DNA from: Pontibacter liquoris
GTDB taxonomy: Bacteria; Bacteroidota; Bacteroidia; Cytophagales; Hymenobacteraceae
DNA length: 64,000 bases
Assembly (NCBI RefSeq): GCF_022758235.1
Contig: NZ_JALEBG010000001.1
Coordinates: forward strand, 2,108,001 to 2,172,000
Reading direction: 5' to 3'
Part shown: positions 39,464 to 48,333 of the stretch, piece by piece
How the letters are laid out: the number at the start of each line of letters is the position of its first letter
Position numbering within the stretch: the first letter of the stretch is position 1
Made by a program: the position numbers and the translations under genes
Notes under the pieces: model-generated
Database searches by the model: none
What the model was told of the DNA's origin: nothing
The model's input: the letters and a program-made list of their open reading frames with translations, nothing else

Positions 39464-40891
39464 TCAATTCAAGCCTACGATACCTTGTACCGATTCAAAG
39501 ATCTTGGGCGCATCAAACCCGACGCCATTTTTAAAGACAATCTCGGTTTGTCTGATCTGTTTAATATCTTTTGACAGGTCTCCGTTTATCAGCACCAGGT
39601 CTGCCTTTTTTCCTTTTTCGATGGTGCCGATCTCTTTTTCGCGGCCCAGGTAAATGGCTCCGTTAAGCGAGCAGATCTTGATGGCTTCGGCTGGCGTAAA
39701 GCCCCCTTCCACCAGCAACTCAACCTGCCGGTGATTGGCATATCCCGCAATGGTGCGACCCGCGCCTGTAGGGTCAGTGCCGGCTACCAGCAGGCCTCCG
39801 GCATCATAGAACTGTTTTTCCCAGGCCAGCTCTTTCTGAAACAACGCTGCGCTGGCTGAGTCTTTATGCTGGGCCGCCTGCCAGTTGGCAACGATCTTCT
39901 TTCTAACTTCCGGCACCAGCGCAGCTTCGCCCCCACCCAGCACGGCTTCGCGATTGGTATAAGGCTCAAACACAGGCAATGTAGAGGTTACCGCCACGCC
40001 TTTGCTGATCAGCAACTGCTGCAGTTCTTTCATTTCGGGGCTGTTTACGGCCAGGTTCTGCAGCGATTTACGGGCATTGGCCGGGCAATCATCTTCCTTT
40101 TTGTTTTCTGCAAAATCGGTGCTGGCCAGAAAGCCATGTTCCAGGTTATCAATTCCCAGATCGGCAGCTTCGCGGTAGGTGATGGCGCACAGATGGCCGG
40201 TTACTTTCATGTGCCGCTGATGCGCTTCCCGCACCACCGCAGCCAGGTCCGCTTTGGTGGCATGCATGTACATTTTAAAGGAGGTGCAGCCTTTATCGGC
40301 CCAGAAATTTACGCTCCGGGCAGCATCTTCCGGCCCCTGGATGGTGTTGAGCGCCGGAATATCTAGGGCTGCTTCTTCGATGTAGGGTGCTGTTACGTCC
40401 ATATCCGGCCCGATCAGTTTGCCTTCCTGTATCATGCGCTTGAGAGCCAGGTCCGTTTGGGGTTCGATACTTCCGGCAGTGCGGATGGTGGTGGCGCCGC
40501 CCGCCAGGTATAACTTCGGAAAGGTGCCCGGCATTTGGGCAATGTTGAAGTAATTGTCCAGCGGCTTGGTATAGTATAAATGTTCATGCAGCATCACCAG
40601 GCCCGGAATCAGGGTCTTACCCGTGCAATTGATCACCTCCGCCTCCTTTGGCAGCTTTATCTTTTTCGCATTGCCTACCTGCTCGATCCGGCCATTCCGA
40701 AGGATAACGGTTTGATGCTGGCGCGCCGGCGCACCGGAACCATCCAGCACCGTAGCATCGGTCAGCGCAATAACGTTGGCTTTAACCTTGATGAATTCGT
40801 TTACCTTCGGGGTAAAGTTTTGTGCCTTGCCTGCGCTTAGGCCACCACAGAAAGCAAGCGCCGCAAGCACGGCAGGAAGCGATTTGAACAT
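39464..40891 (-). CDS. Secreted amidohydrolase-family protein
   Basis: Metal-dependent hydrolase of the amidohydrolase superfamily, exported (signal MFKSLPAVLAALAFCGGLSAGKAQ; start ATG 40891). Seen: beta-sandwich N-terminus with KVNEFIKVKANVIALTDATVLDG, first metal motif MLHEHLYYT (HxH), MKVTGHLCAITYREAADLGIDNLEHGF with metal-ligand His, and GTDPTGAGRTIAGYANHRQVELLVEGGFTPAEAIKICSLNGA (Asp and family C-terminal motif). At 475 aa it fits the imidazolonepropionase-like/prolidase-like group. The substrate is unknown. The frame extends to 41002, but the extra N-terminal residues overlap another gene and are not needed. It may be in an operon with thyA and the small membrane protein. Confidence 0.9.
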   Translation of the reverse strand: MFKSLPAVLAALAFCGGLSAGKAQNFTPKVNEFIKVKANVIALTDATVLDGSGAPARQHQTVILRNGRIEQVGNAKKIKLPKEAEVINCTGKTLIPGLVMLHEHLYYTKPLDNYFNIAQMPGTFPKLYLAGGATTIRTAGSIEPQTDLALKRMIQEGKLIGPDMDVTAPYIEEAALDIPALNTIQGPEDAARSVNFWADKGCTSFKMYMHATKADLAAVVREAHQRHMKVTGHLCAITYREAADLGIDNLEHGFLASTDFAENKKEDDCPANARKSLQNLAVNSPEMKELQQLLISKGVAVTSTLPVFEPYTNREAVLGGGEAALVPEVRKKIVANWQAAQHKDSASAALFQKELAWEKQFYDAGGLLVAGTDPTGAGRTIAGYANHRQVELLVEGGFTPAEAIKICSLNGAIYLGREKEIGTIEKGKKADLVLINGDLSKDIKQIRQTEIVFKNGVGFDAPKIFESVQGIVGLN

Positions 40892-40941
40892 AAAGATGCG
40901 GTAAGATATAGGTACCGATGAATGATTTAACAGGTCAGTTC

Positions 40942-41103
40942 TTATGCAAAGGCCATCACCGTATAGATCAGCGAGACAAGGCCATACACGATCAGGATCC
41001 ATTTAATGACCTTCTTCCTGTTAATGGCACTTTTAAGAAAAGGGTAAAAAAGAAAGTAGATCAAGACCGCTGCTGCCAGCAGATACTGAATTCCTTTAAA
41101 CAT
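40942..41103 (-). CDS. Small two-helix membrane protein (53 aa)
   Basis: Short ORF reading MFKGIQYLLAAAVLIYFLFY and continuing, after a basic loop SAINRKKVIKW, into a second hydrophobic segment ILIVYGLVSLIYTVMAFA. It starts ATG 41103, 33 bp after the thyA stop, and ends 50 bp before the amidohydrolase start, on the same strand, so it sits in the middle of a likely transcript. Two membrane helices joined by a positive cytoplasmic loop; no family recognised. The clean membrane-protein composition and the spacing make it more than a chance frame. Confidence 0.6.
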   Translation of the reverse strand: MFKGIQYLLAAAVLIYFLFYPFLKSAINRKKVIKWILIVYGLVSLIYTVMAFA

Positions 41104-41136
41104 AATGTAAGTATGACCGCTGCCGGAGGTTGTTTG

Positions 41137-41931
41137 TTATACTGCTACCGGCGCTTTTATGCCCGGATGCGGATTATAGTTCACCAGTTCGAAATCTTCG
41201 AAGGTAAAATCAAAGATGTTCTTCACCTCGGGGTTCAGCTGCATTGTGGGCAATTCGCGGGGCTCACGCAAAAGCTGCTTTTGCGCCTGCTCCAGGTGGT
41301 TGAGGTATAAATGCGTATCGCCGCCGGTCCAGATAAACTCGCCGGGCTGCAGGCCCGTTACCTGCGCCATCATTTGCAGCAGCAAGGCATAGGAGGCAAT
41401 GTTGAACGGTACGCCCAAAAACACATCGGCGGAGCGCTGGTATAGCTGGCAGCTCAGTTTACCCTCGGCCACATAAAACTGGAAGAAAGCATGGCAGGGC
41501 GGCAACTTCATCTGCTCGATCTCTCCCACGTTCCAGGCGCTCACGATGATGCGGCGCGAATCAGGGTTATGTTTCAGTTGCTGCACCACTTGCGTGATCT
41601 GGTCAATGTGGCGGCCATCAGGCGTAGGCCAGTTGCGCCATTGGGAGCCATACACAGGCCCGAGTTCACCGTTTTCATCGGCCCACTCGTCCCAGATGCT
41701 GACACCATTCTCTTTGAGGTAGGCAATATTGGTTTCTCCTTTCAGAAACCAGAGCAACTCATGTATGATCGATTTAAGGTGCACTTTTTTAGTGGTGACC
41801 ATCGGAAAACCATCGGCCAGGTTAAAGCGCATCTGGTAGCCGAAAACACTTAGGGTGCCTGTTCCGGTCCGGTCTTCTTTCTTCACCCCGGTAGCGAGGA
41901 TGTGCTGCATCAGGTCCAAATATTGCTTCAT
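41137..41931 (-). CDS. thyA: Thymidylate synthase
   Basis: Methylates dUMP to dTMP using 5,10-methylene-tetrahydrofolate. At 264 aa it is the standard length. Seen: [35 protein letters not shown], the active-site block [13 protein letters not shown] with the catalytic Cys, [26 protein letters not shown] and the substrate-binding [17 protein letters not shown]. dihydrofolate reductase, often adjacent, is not here. Likely heads a transcript with the small membrane protein and amidohydrolase. A near-consensus TATCTTTA lies upstream on the minus strand. Confidence 0.98.
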   Translation of the reverse strand: MKQYLDLMQHILATGVKKEDRTGTGTLSVFGYQMRFNLADGFPMVTTKKVHLKSIIHELLWFLKGETNIAYLKENGVSIWDEWADENGELGPVYGSQWRNWPTPDGRHIDQITQVVQQLKHNPDSRRIIVSAWNVGEIEQMKLPPCHAFFQFYVAEGKLSCQLYQRSADVFLGVPFNIASYALLLQMMAQVTGLQPGEFIWTGGDTHLYLNHLEQAQKQLLREPRELPTMQLNPEVKNIFDFTFEDFELVNYNPHPGIKAPVAV

Positions 41932-42093
41932 GCGGGTCGTGTCTTTTTCGGTTACAGGTCAAAAGCTAAAGATAGTATTTTTGTTTTTACGCAGGTATGA
42001 AAATGTGCCTGCAACCAGAATTTAAGTATGTATACCTGCTACAGCAGAGGCAGCCGGTCCTGCTTGGCTGATCAACAGCTTGCAGTAAACAGA

Positions 42094-42125
42094 AAGAGGC
42101 CTTCTGCACGCGCAAAAGGCCTCTT
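42094..42125 (-). terminator. Terminator of the small Cys-rich protein gene
   Basis: AAGAGGCCTT (42094-42103) and AAGGCCTCTT (42116-42125) pair over 10 bp with a 12-nt loop. On the minus strand the stem is followed by TCTGTTT. Confidence 0.7.
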
Positions 42126-42141
42126 CTCAAAAACACCTGCT

Positions 42142-42390
42142 TTATTGCTGGGCTTTCGTTTCTTTTTCGGTTTTAGTTACTTCGGCCTTGGCAGTAGCAT
42201 TTTTCTTGCAGCAGGCATGCGCGTCTGCTGTTTTGCTTAGCGTCGTTTTTGCCGATTTCTTCTCTTTTTTGGCTTTGCCGGCATCTGTGCAGTTTTCTTT
42301 GGTGCACTTGCCTCCCTCGCAGGCCATGGCTGGGGTGGCAGCAGCTCCGATTAAACCGGATAAAGCAAGAACTAGAACAATTTTCTTCAT
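42142..42390 (-). CDS. Small secreted Cys- and Lys-rich protein
   Basis: 82 aa from ATG 42390, with a signal peptide MKKIVLVLALSGLIGAAATPAMA. The mature part has five or six Cys in CEGGKCTKENC and HACCKKN and is otherwise Lys/Ala/Thr/Glu-rich, without a fold I recognise. The cysteine spacing could bind a metal or form disulfides in the periplasm. The reading frame extends upstream to 42420, but that lacks the signal. Single-gene transcript ending at a terminator on the minus strand and divergent from the RND exporter gene, 116 bp away. Metal homeostasis is a speculation. Confidence 0.65.
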   Translation of the reverse strand: MKKIVLVLALSGLIGAAATPAMACEGGKCTKENCTDAGKAKKEKKSAKTTLSKTADAHACCKKNATAKAEVTKTEKETKAQQ

Positions 42391-42505
42391 GATGCTTTTG
42401 ATTTTGAGCGTTCCGAACAAAACGCCTGTTTAGTGGTTGTATGTTGCGTAAAGTTAAAAACTCCGTCCAAAGTATAAAATCATTTAAGCTCCTTTTCTGA
42501 CCTCC

Positions 42506-44776
42506 TTGAACTACCGCAAAATTAGTTACCTGGTGCTGCTGTTGATCGCCCTGCTTACAGTGGCGAGCGTATACTTTGCTTCGCGCCTTCGCTTCGATTA
42601 TAATTTCGATAATTTCTTCCCGAAAGGCGACCCGGAATTGGCCTATTATTTTAAGTACCGGAATACGTTTGGCAACGACAACGATTACCTGCTCATTGGG
42701 CTTGAAAATGAAAAATCCCTTTTCGATAAACAGTTCCTAACCCGGGTCGACAGCCTGACGCGTTATTTACAACGGCAGCCACACGTCGAGGCGGTGCTCT
42801 CTCCTACCACGGTTAAAAGCCCGGTGCTGGAAACGTTCGGCTATTTTGAAATACCATACCTGCATCCTGCCGAGCCGGAACGCTATACCCAGGATTCTTC
42901 CCTGGTATACAGCACCCCCGAACTGGTGGGTACCCTTTTCTCTGAAGATGCCACGGCCGTTTCCCTATTTGTTCAAACGTCGGATAACTTGGAAAAACCT
43001 GCCGCCGATACGCTCATGGCCTCGCTGACATCAGAACTGGCACAGCTGGGACTTACACCCCATCATATAGCAGGCAAGGCCCTGGCACAATCGGTATTTG
43101 TAGACAAGATGAAGGTGGAGTTGGCCATTTTTATGACGGCCTCTATCCTGCTTGTCATCCTGGTGCTCTGGATCACTTTCCGAACATTGTGGGGCGTGCT
43201 GATCCCGCTGATCGTCGTGGTGCTGTCTGTGCTTTGGGGTATGGGCGTGATGGGTATTTTTAACAAGCCGCTGGATGTGATGACGGTATTACTCCCTACC
43301 ATTATGTTTGTGGTAGGCATGTCGGATGTGATCCACATTCTCTCCCGTTATCTCACTGAAATCGGGCAGGGAACAGAAAAGCTGAAAGCGATTAAAATTA
43401 CATTGCGCGAGATCGGGCTGGCCACGTTCCTCACTTCGCTCACAACTGCTGTCGGGTTCCTGACCTTGCTGACCACTACCATAGAGCCGATCCGCAAGTT
43501 CGGCCTCTATACGGCCATAGCAGTGGCACTGGCCTATGTGCTGGCCTTTACGCTGCTACCGGCGCTGCTGGTGCTCGTGAAAAAGCCTAAACCAGTGCAG
43601 GCCAGACATGCGCACCATACCTGGCCTATTCTGCTGCGCCGCATGCTGCGCTTCATCCTCAACTACCCCAAATTTATACTTGGTAGCAGCGCCCTTATCA
43701 CCCTTGTCTCGCTTATCGGTATAGCGCAGGTAAAGGTAGACACGACGCTGCTGGAAGACCTGGGCGACAGTGACCCCATTGTGCAGGACTTCAAATACTT
43801 TGAAAAGAAATTCTCAGGTGTCCGCCCCTTTGAAATGCACCTGCAGGCAGCTTCCGGCCATACCTTGTACGACTATGACGTGCTGCACGAGATTAATAAG
43901 CTGGAAAACTACCTCCTCCACCAGTATGGCCTTAACTTTATTTCGTCGCCGGCCACCCTGGTTAAAACGCTGAACCGGGCGCAGAATGGTGGTTTAAACG
44001 AATATTATAAACTACCTGAATCCAGCAGCGGCTTGCAGCCCATCCGACAGCGGCTGCAGGCTTACCGGAACCGCAGCGAACTACGGGCCGTGGTAACGCC
44101 CGATGCCCTGCAGGGGCGGCTAAGTGGCAAGATGTCGGATATTGGCAGTGCTGCGGCTTCAGCCCTAAATGATTCGCTCAATGCCTTTATAAAGCAGCAC
44201 ATCAATCCGACTTATTTACAAACGCGCCTGACGGGCAGCGCCCTGCTGCTGGACCGCAACAACGAATATGTGGTGACTAACATGCTGCAGGGATTAATGA
44301 TTGCTTTTTTAGTCATTGCCACCATAGTGGGGCTCATTTACCGTTCGCTCCGCATGGTGGTGCTTTCCCTTATTCCTAATATCATACCGCTGCTGATGAT
44401 CGGCGGGATCATGGGTTTTCTGCACATCAACATGACCGTTTCCATGTCCATCATCTTTACCATCGCATTCGGCATTGCCGTAGACGATACCATCCACTTC
44501 CTGAGCAAACTGCGCCTGGAGCTGCGGGCCGGAAAATCACTCCCCTATGCGGTGAAGCGCACATTTATTTCTACGGGTAAAGCCATCATCATTACCTCCT
44601 GCATACTCGTTGCAGGCTTCCTGACGCTTATCTTCTCTACCTTTGATGCCACCTTTTATGTGGGGCTCTTTGTAAGCCTGACCTTGTTCTTTGCCGTGAT
44701 CGGCGACCTGTACCTGCTGCCCGTGCTGATACTCGTATTTTACAGGTCTCCTGAAAAGTTTTTAAAGCGCTTTTGA
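42506..44776 (+). CDS. RND/MMPL-family membrane exporter
   Basis: Large inner-membrane protein of 756 aa with two repeats, each a membrane helix, a large periplasmic loop and a five-helix bundle. Seen: first helix YLVLLLIALLTVASVYFASRL, loop with DYNFDNFFPKGDPELAYY, helices from about residue 205, the sterol-sensing-like motif HILSRYLTEIGQG, and the second repeat with ITFRTLWGVLIPL and a duplicated DDTIHFLSKLRLEL. This is the two-domain MMPL/HpnN-like class that exports lipids or hydrophobic compounds using the proton gradient. Start is TTG 42506. The substrate is not known. The following gene starts 49 bp downstream. Confidence 0.9.
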   Translation: MNYRKISYLVLLLIALLTVASVYFASRLRFDYNFDNFFPKGDPELAYYFKYRNTFGNDNDYLLIGLENEKSLFDKQFLTRVDSLTRYLQRQPHVEAVLSPTTVKSPVLETFGYFEIPYLHPAEPERYTQDSSLVYSTPELVGTLFSEDATAVSLFVQTSDNLEKPAADTLMASLTSELAQLGLTPHHIAGKALAQSVFVDKMKVELAIFMTASILLVILVLWITFRTLWGVLIPLIVVVLSVLWGMGVMGIFNKPLDVMTVLLPTIMFVVGMSDVIHILSRYLTEIGQGTEKLKAIKITLREIGLATFLTSLTTAVGFLTLLTTTIEPIRKFGLYTAIAVALAYVLAFTLLPALLVLVKKPKPVQARHAHHTWPILLRRMLRFILNYPKFILGSSALITLVSLIGIAQVKVDTTLLEDLGDSDPIVQDFKYFEKKFSGVRPFEMHLQAASGHTLYDYDVLHEINKLENYLLHQYGLNFISSPATLVKTLNRAQNGGLNEYYKLPESSSGLQPIRQRLQAYRNRSELRAVVTPDALQGRLSGKMSDIGSAAASALNDSLNAFIKQHINPTYLQTRLTGSALLLDRNNEYVVTNMLQGLMIAFLVIATIVGLIYRSLRMVVLSLIPNIIPLLMIGGIMGFLHINMTVSMSIIFTIAFGIAVDDTIHFLSKLRLELRAGKSLPYAVKRTFISTGKAIIITSCILVAGFLTLIFSTFDATFYVGLFVSLTLFFAVIGDLYLLPVLILVFYRSPEKFLKRF

Positions 44777-44825
44777 ATAAGGTTAGCCATATTTGCAGGA
44801 TGTTCTAACAAAACCGGCAGAAGAG

Positions 44826-45395
44826 ATGAGATCGATATTATGCGCACTGGCCTTGTTATGCCTCACCACCTTCCGGGTGCAGGCGCAGGATGACAGGCTG
44901 ACGACCCTGATGAACGAGCGGGAGCAGCTGGTGCTGGAGTACCAGTTTTATAACCAGCAGAACAGCAGTTTTTGGGGCAAGAAATCCAAAAAGGACCTGA
45001 TCAATATCCTGGAAACGCTCAAGAAGATTATTAACAAAGACTCGGAGCTGATCGGGGCTATAAAAGTGGCCAGCATTAAAAAAATAGCTGAAAGCACGGT
45101 GGAGAATCAGCGCGAAGGCAAGATCACGGTAGAGGACCAGCGGATCGTAAATGCCCGGATCGCGGACCTGCAAAGCCAGATAAAAGTGCTGCAGGTAAAC
45201 GTAAAAAAACGCGAGCGCACGATACACGAACTGCAGGAGCAGCTTAAAAGCAAGGATGATCTGCGCTATGGCAAAGACCGCGTGATTGCTATTCTGGCTG
45301 GAGCGGCGGTGCTGTTTCTGCTCTATGCCGTGTTTCTGCAGGTGCGCCTGAACAAGGTGCACGCTAAAGGAAAAAAGAAGAAAGTTGTGAAATAA
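44826..45395 (+). CDS. Unknown secreted coiled-coil protein with C-terminal membrane anchor
   Basis: I do not recognise a family. 189 aa from ATG 44826 with a signal peptide (MRSILCALALLCLTTFRVQAQ). Residues about 25-160 are strongly helical and charged (LTTLMNEREQLVLEYQFYNQ, KIAESTVENQREGKITVEDQRIVNARI, LQSQIKVLQVNVKKRERTIHELQEQL), then a membrane helix (VIAILAGAAVLFLLYAVFLQV) and a basic tail HAKGKKKKVVK. It has the look of a periplasmic coiled coil held in the inner membrane. It follows the RND exporter gene by 49 bp and might work with it, but that rests only on spacing. Confidence 0.7.
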   Translation: MRSILCALALLCLTTFRVQAQDDRLTTLMNEREQLVLEYQFYNQQNSSFWGKKSKKDLINILETLKKIINKDSELIGAIKVASIKKIAESTVENQREGKITVEDQRIVNARIADLQSQIKVLQVNVKKRERTIHELQEQLKSKDDLRYGKDRVIAILAGAAVLFLLYAVFLQVRLNKVHAKGKKKKVVK

Positions 45396-45508
45396 ATTTA
45401 ACTGTTTCAGCTAAGTATAAGTATAGCGAAAGGAGTTATTTTGGCACAGGTTATGTTATACTTTGCTGACATAACAGCAAGAAAAAACAGCTAAACATAA
45501 AATTTATA

Positions 45509-45540
45509 AAGGGCTGGCTTTACCTCCAGCCCTTCTTTTT
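45509..45540 (+). terminator. Terminator-like hairpin just before the helicase start codon
   Basis: AAGGGCTGG (45509-45517) pairs with CCAGCCCTT (45526-45534) over 9 bp with an 8-nt loop, followed by CTTTTT. It ends 7 nt before ATG 45548. It can end transcription of the upstream gene or act as an attenuator in the helicase leader. Confidence 0.7.
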
Positions 45541-45547
45541 GATATAC

Positions 45548-47491
45548 ATGAGCGAAATTTTGTATGAACTCAAGCAGGTCCAGGAACTGCTCAAAATTGA
45601 ACAGGAAGAGGACCGGCAGCAGTATAAGATCAAAAGCCAGAAAAGCACAATTGCCGAGCGCAAGGCCATGGGTTTTTGCTGGTACCCCGTTACCATCACC
45701 AAAGAAGAAATAGGATTCGGCAGCAAAGTGGTGCTCGAACTCGAGCGCACCAAAGACCGCGATCAGCTGCACCTCTTCCAGACTGGCAAAACAGCCGCGC
45801 TGTTCAGCAACAATGGCGAGCGCCAGAACCTGAGCGGCGTCATCGTAGGCCTCAAGCGCAATAAGATCCTGCTGGCCACCAACAAGGAAGACTTACCCGA
45901 TTGGGTGGAAGATGGCCGCCTGGGCATCGACCTGACCTTCGATGAGATGAGCTACCGTGAGATGGAGATCGCCATGAAAAAGGTGATCGAAGCCTATAAA
46001 ACCCGGTTGGCTGAGCTACGGGATGTGTTGCTGGGCGATGTAGCTCCCCGCTTCACAGACGAAAAGATGGACGATATCGCGGTACTCAATCCTTCGCAGA
46101 ACGAGGCGGTTCGCAAGATCGTGCAGGCCAAAGATGTCGCCATTATCCATGGTCCTCCGGGCACAGGCAAAACGACTACACTGGTGCAGGCCATCCTTAA
46201 AACCCTGGAAACGCAAAAGCGGCTGCTGGTAACTGCCCCCTCTAACACGGCTGTGGACCTGCTGACCGAAAAACTGGCCATAGCAGGTATTAACGTGATC
46301 CGGATCGGGAACCCGTCGCGGGTATCGGATGTGCTGCTCGACCATACGCTGGATGCCCAGATCATGAATCACCGCTCGTTCAAGAACCTGAAAGAATACC
46401 GGAAAACAGCGGAAGAATACCGGCGCATGGCCTTCCAGTACAAACGCAAGTTTGGGCATGAGGAGCGGGCGCAGCGCCAGTTCTTCAAAGCTGAAAGCCA
46501 CCGTTTGCTCGAGGAAGCCGACCGCGTGGAAGATTATATCACCGAAGACCTCCTTGACCAGGTGCAGGTGATTACGTGCACGCTCGTAGGAGCTGCCAAT
46601 AAAGCCATCCGCCACCTGGAGTATGATACCGTGTTTATAGATGAGGCCGCCCAGGCGCTGGAGCCTGCCTGTTGGATCCCGATCTCACGCGCCAAACGGG
46701 TGGTACTGGCCGGCGACCACCGTCAGCTGCCGCCTACCATAAAATCCTTTGAAGCCGAAAAAGGTGGCCTGGGAAAAACGCTTTTTGAGAAATGCATTGA
46801 GCGCCAGCCGGAGGTGGCCGTGATGCTGAAAACGCAGTATCGCATGCACCACCAGATCATGGCTTTCTCGAACCAGCAGTTTTATAAGGGAGAATTAGAA
46901 GCGCACGAAAGTGTGCACAGCAGCGATCTGCACCAGTTCAACCCAGCCTTTGCGCCAGGCCTTGCTGTAGAGTTTGTGGATACGGCCGGTTGCGGTTTTA
47001 ACGAGATGGAAACGCCCGAAAGCGCCAGCTCGGCCAACCCTGATGAAGCTAACCTGCTGCTCAACCACCTCGTGCACCTGCTCAAAAATCACAGCCCTGC
47101 CGATGAGGATACGGAGCCCCTGCGCATCGGGGTTATTGCTCCCTATAGGGCACAGATCAACTACCTGCAGGACCGTGTGGAGCACATGCCCCTGTTGCAC
47201 GACCTGCGTCAGAAACGGGAACTGACTGTAGGGACGGTCGACAGCTTTCAGGGGCAGGAGCGCGATATTATTTACATCAGTATGACGCGCAGCAACGACA
47301 AAGGCGAAATAGGCTTTTTGAGCGATATGCGCCGCATGAACGTAGCCATGACCCGGGCCAAAAAGAAACTGGTGATTGTGGGCGACAGCGCCACGTTGAG
47401 CCACCACCCGTTCTATGCTGACTTTTTAGCGTATGTAGAAAGTATAAATGCTTACCGAAGCGCCTGGGAGCTTAGCGAGTGCAGGCCTTAA
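45548..47491 (+). CDS. Upf1/IGHMBP2-like superfamily 1 DNA/RNA helicase (AAA domain)
   Basis: Cytoplasmic SF1B-type helicase of 647 aa. A beta-barrel region near residues 45-110 (KVVLELERTKDRDQLHLFQTGK) is typical of the SMUBP-2/Upf1 group. RecA1: motif I GPPGTGKTTT (about 205-213), motif Ia LLVTAPSNTAVDLL, motif II VFIDEAAQALEP (DEAA). RecA2: motif III AGDHRQLPPTI, motif IV region RIGVIAPYRAQINYL, motif V TVDSFQGQERDIIYISMTRSN, motif VI MNVAMTRAKKKLVIVGD. The substrate is RNA or DNA with single-stranded ends. A frame from TTG 45539 adds only three residues. It is preceded by a terminator-like hairpin 7 nt upstream of ATG. Confidence 0.93.
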   Translation: MSEILYELKQVQELLKIEQEEDRQQYKIKSQKSTIAERKAMGFCWYPVTITKEEIGFGSKVVLELERTKDRDQLHLFQTGKTAALFSNNGERQNLSGVIVGLKRNKILLATNKEDLPDWVEDGRLGIDLTFDEMSYREMEIAMKKVIEAYKTRLAELRDVLLGDVAPRFTDEKMDDIAVLNPSQNEAVRKIVQAKDVAIIHGPPGTGKTTTLVQAILKTLETQKRLLVTAPSNTAVDLLTEKLAIAGINVIRIGNPSRVSDVLLDHTLDAQIMNHRSFKNLKEYRKTAEEYRRMAFQYKRKFGHEERAQRQFFKAESHRLLEEADRVEDYITEDLLDQVQVITCTLVGAANKAIRHLEYDTVFIDEAAQALEPACWIPISRAKRVVLAGDHRQLPPTIKSFEAEKGGLGKTLFEKCIERQPEVAVMLKTQYRMHHQIMAFSNQQFYKGELEAHESVHSSDLHQFNPAFAPGLAVEFVDTAGCGFNEMETPESASSANPDEANLLLNHLVHLLKNHSPADEDTEPLRIGVIAPYRAQINYLQDRVEHMPLLHDLRQKRELTVGTVDSFQGQERDIIYISMTRSNDKGEIGFLSDMRRMNVAMTRAKKKLVIVGDSATLSHHPFYADFLAYVESINAYRSAWELSECRP

Positions 47492-47577
47492 ATAGCGTGC
47501 GACAAAGACGGAAGCGATAATGGAAAGAAGCGCTTATACTTAGCCTTAATAACTTGTGAAATTATAACCTGTGAATT

Positions 47578-48090
47578 ATGAAAATTGAGAAAAACCGAGT
47601 GGTGACGCTCACCTACGAACTCCGCATTACAGACGAAAACGGAGAGCCAAACCTTGTCGAGACGGCCAACCAGGAGCATCCGATGGTCTTTATCTACGGC
47701 ATGAGCGGCCTGCCCGATCAGTTCGAAGACAAACTGGAAGGACTGAACGTAGGCGATACGTTTGATTTTAAATTGGCGGCAGAAGAAGGTTATGGCGACT
47801 TTGATGAAAATGCGCTGGTAGACCTGCCTATGAACGTATTTGAAGTAGAAGGAAGCGTACCTGCCGACATGCTGGAGCAAGGCAACTATATCCCGATGTC
47901 CGACAGCGAAGGTAACCAGCTGCAGGGCCGCGTAGTGGAAGTAACCGCCGACACGGTGAAGATGGACTTTAACCACCCGCTGGCCGGCAAGGAGCTTGCC
48001 TTTAAGGGCAAAGTAGAGAATGTGCGCGAAGCAACCGAAGAAGAACTTGCCCACGGCCACGTGCACGGCGAAGGCGGCCATCACCACTAA
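47578..48090 (+). CDS. FKBP-type peptidyl-prolyl isomerase, SlyD-like
   Basis: Peptidyl-prolyl cis-trans isomerase of 170 aa. The FKBP half starts MKIEKNRVVTLTYELRITDENG, an insert-in-flap domain (NALVDLPMNVFEVEG region) follows, and the protein closes with a His-rich tail HGHVHGEGGHHH, which in SlyD binds nickel or other metals. FHPLAGKEL-type signature occurs as MDFNHPLAGKELAFKGKV. This combines proline isomerisation with metallochaperone ability in known homologs. Cytoplasmic (no signal). A strong terminator follows immediately. It lies downstream of the helicase gene, 86 bp away. Confidence 0.93.
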   Translation: MKIEKNRVVTLTYELRITDENGEPNLVETANQEHPMVFIYGMSGLPDQFEDKLEGLNVGDTFDFKLAAEEGYGDFDENALVDLPMNVFEVEGSVPADMLEQGNYIPMSDSEGNQLQGRVVEVTADTVKMDFNHPLAGKELAFKGKVENVREATEEELAHGHVHGEGGHHH

Positions 48091-48110
48091 GCCTGAAATT
48101 ATATTTAATA

Positions 48111-48147
48111 AACAAAAAGGAGCAGCCGCAAGCTGCTCCTTTTTGTT
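48111..48147 (+). terminator. Terminator after slyD-like gene
   Basis: AACAAAAAGGAGCAGC (48111-48126) pairs with GCTGCTCCTTTTTGTT (48132-48147), 5-nt loop, followed by further T. Confidence 0.9.
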
Positions 48148-48207
48148 TTATGCATTTATGCAGAGCCTAAGTATAACCGGAATATAAATTCGAAGTAGTT
48201 TACTTTC

Positions 48208-48315
48208 CTGGCGCAAGCGTCCGCTTGTGCCTACACAGTTGGACGCATGAGCATTTAAGGTCCCTTCCTAAAATATGACTACAAACGTGCGGACACAAGC
48301 GGACGCTTGCGCCAG
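48208..48315. repeat. 108-bp element with perfect 22-bp terminal inverted repeats (REP/MITE-like)
   Basis: Left arm 48208-48229 (starts CTGGCGCAAGCG, ends GCTTGTG) is the exact reverse complement of the right arm 48294-48315 (starts CACAAGC, ends GCGCCAG). The 64-bp interior has no coding frame. No target-site duplication is obvious in the immediate flanks. It resembles intergenic inverted-repeat elements that occur as families in Bacteroidota genomes, possibly mobilised by a REP-associated transposase in trans; no transposase is in this window. Confidence 0.85.
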
Positions 48316-48333
48316 ATATGGTTTGTTCAGAAA

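Noticed and set aside
40892-41002. N-terminal extension of the amidohydrolase frame
   Set aside because: Removes the signal peptide from the N-terminus and overlaps the small membrane protein gene.
42028-42240. 70-residue plus-strand frame
   Set aside because: Antisense to the small secreted protein and passes through its terminator.
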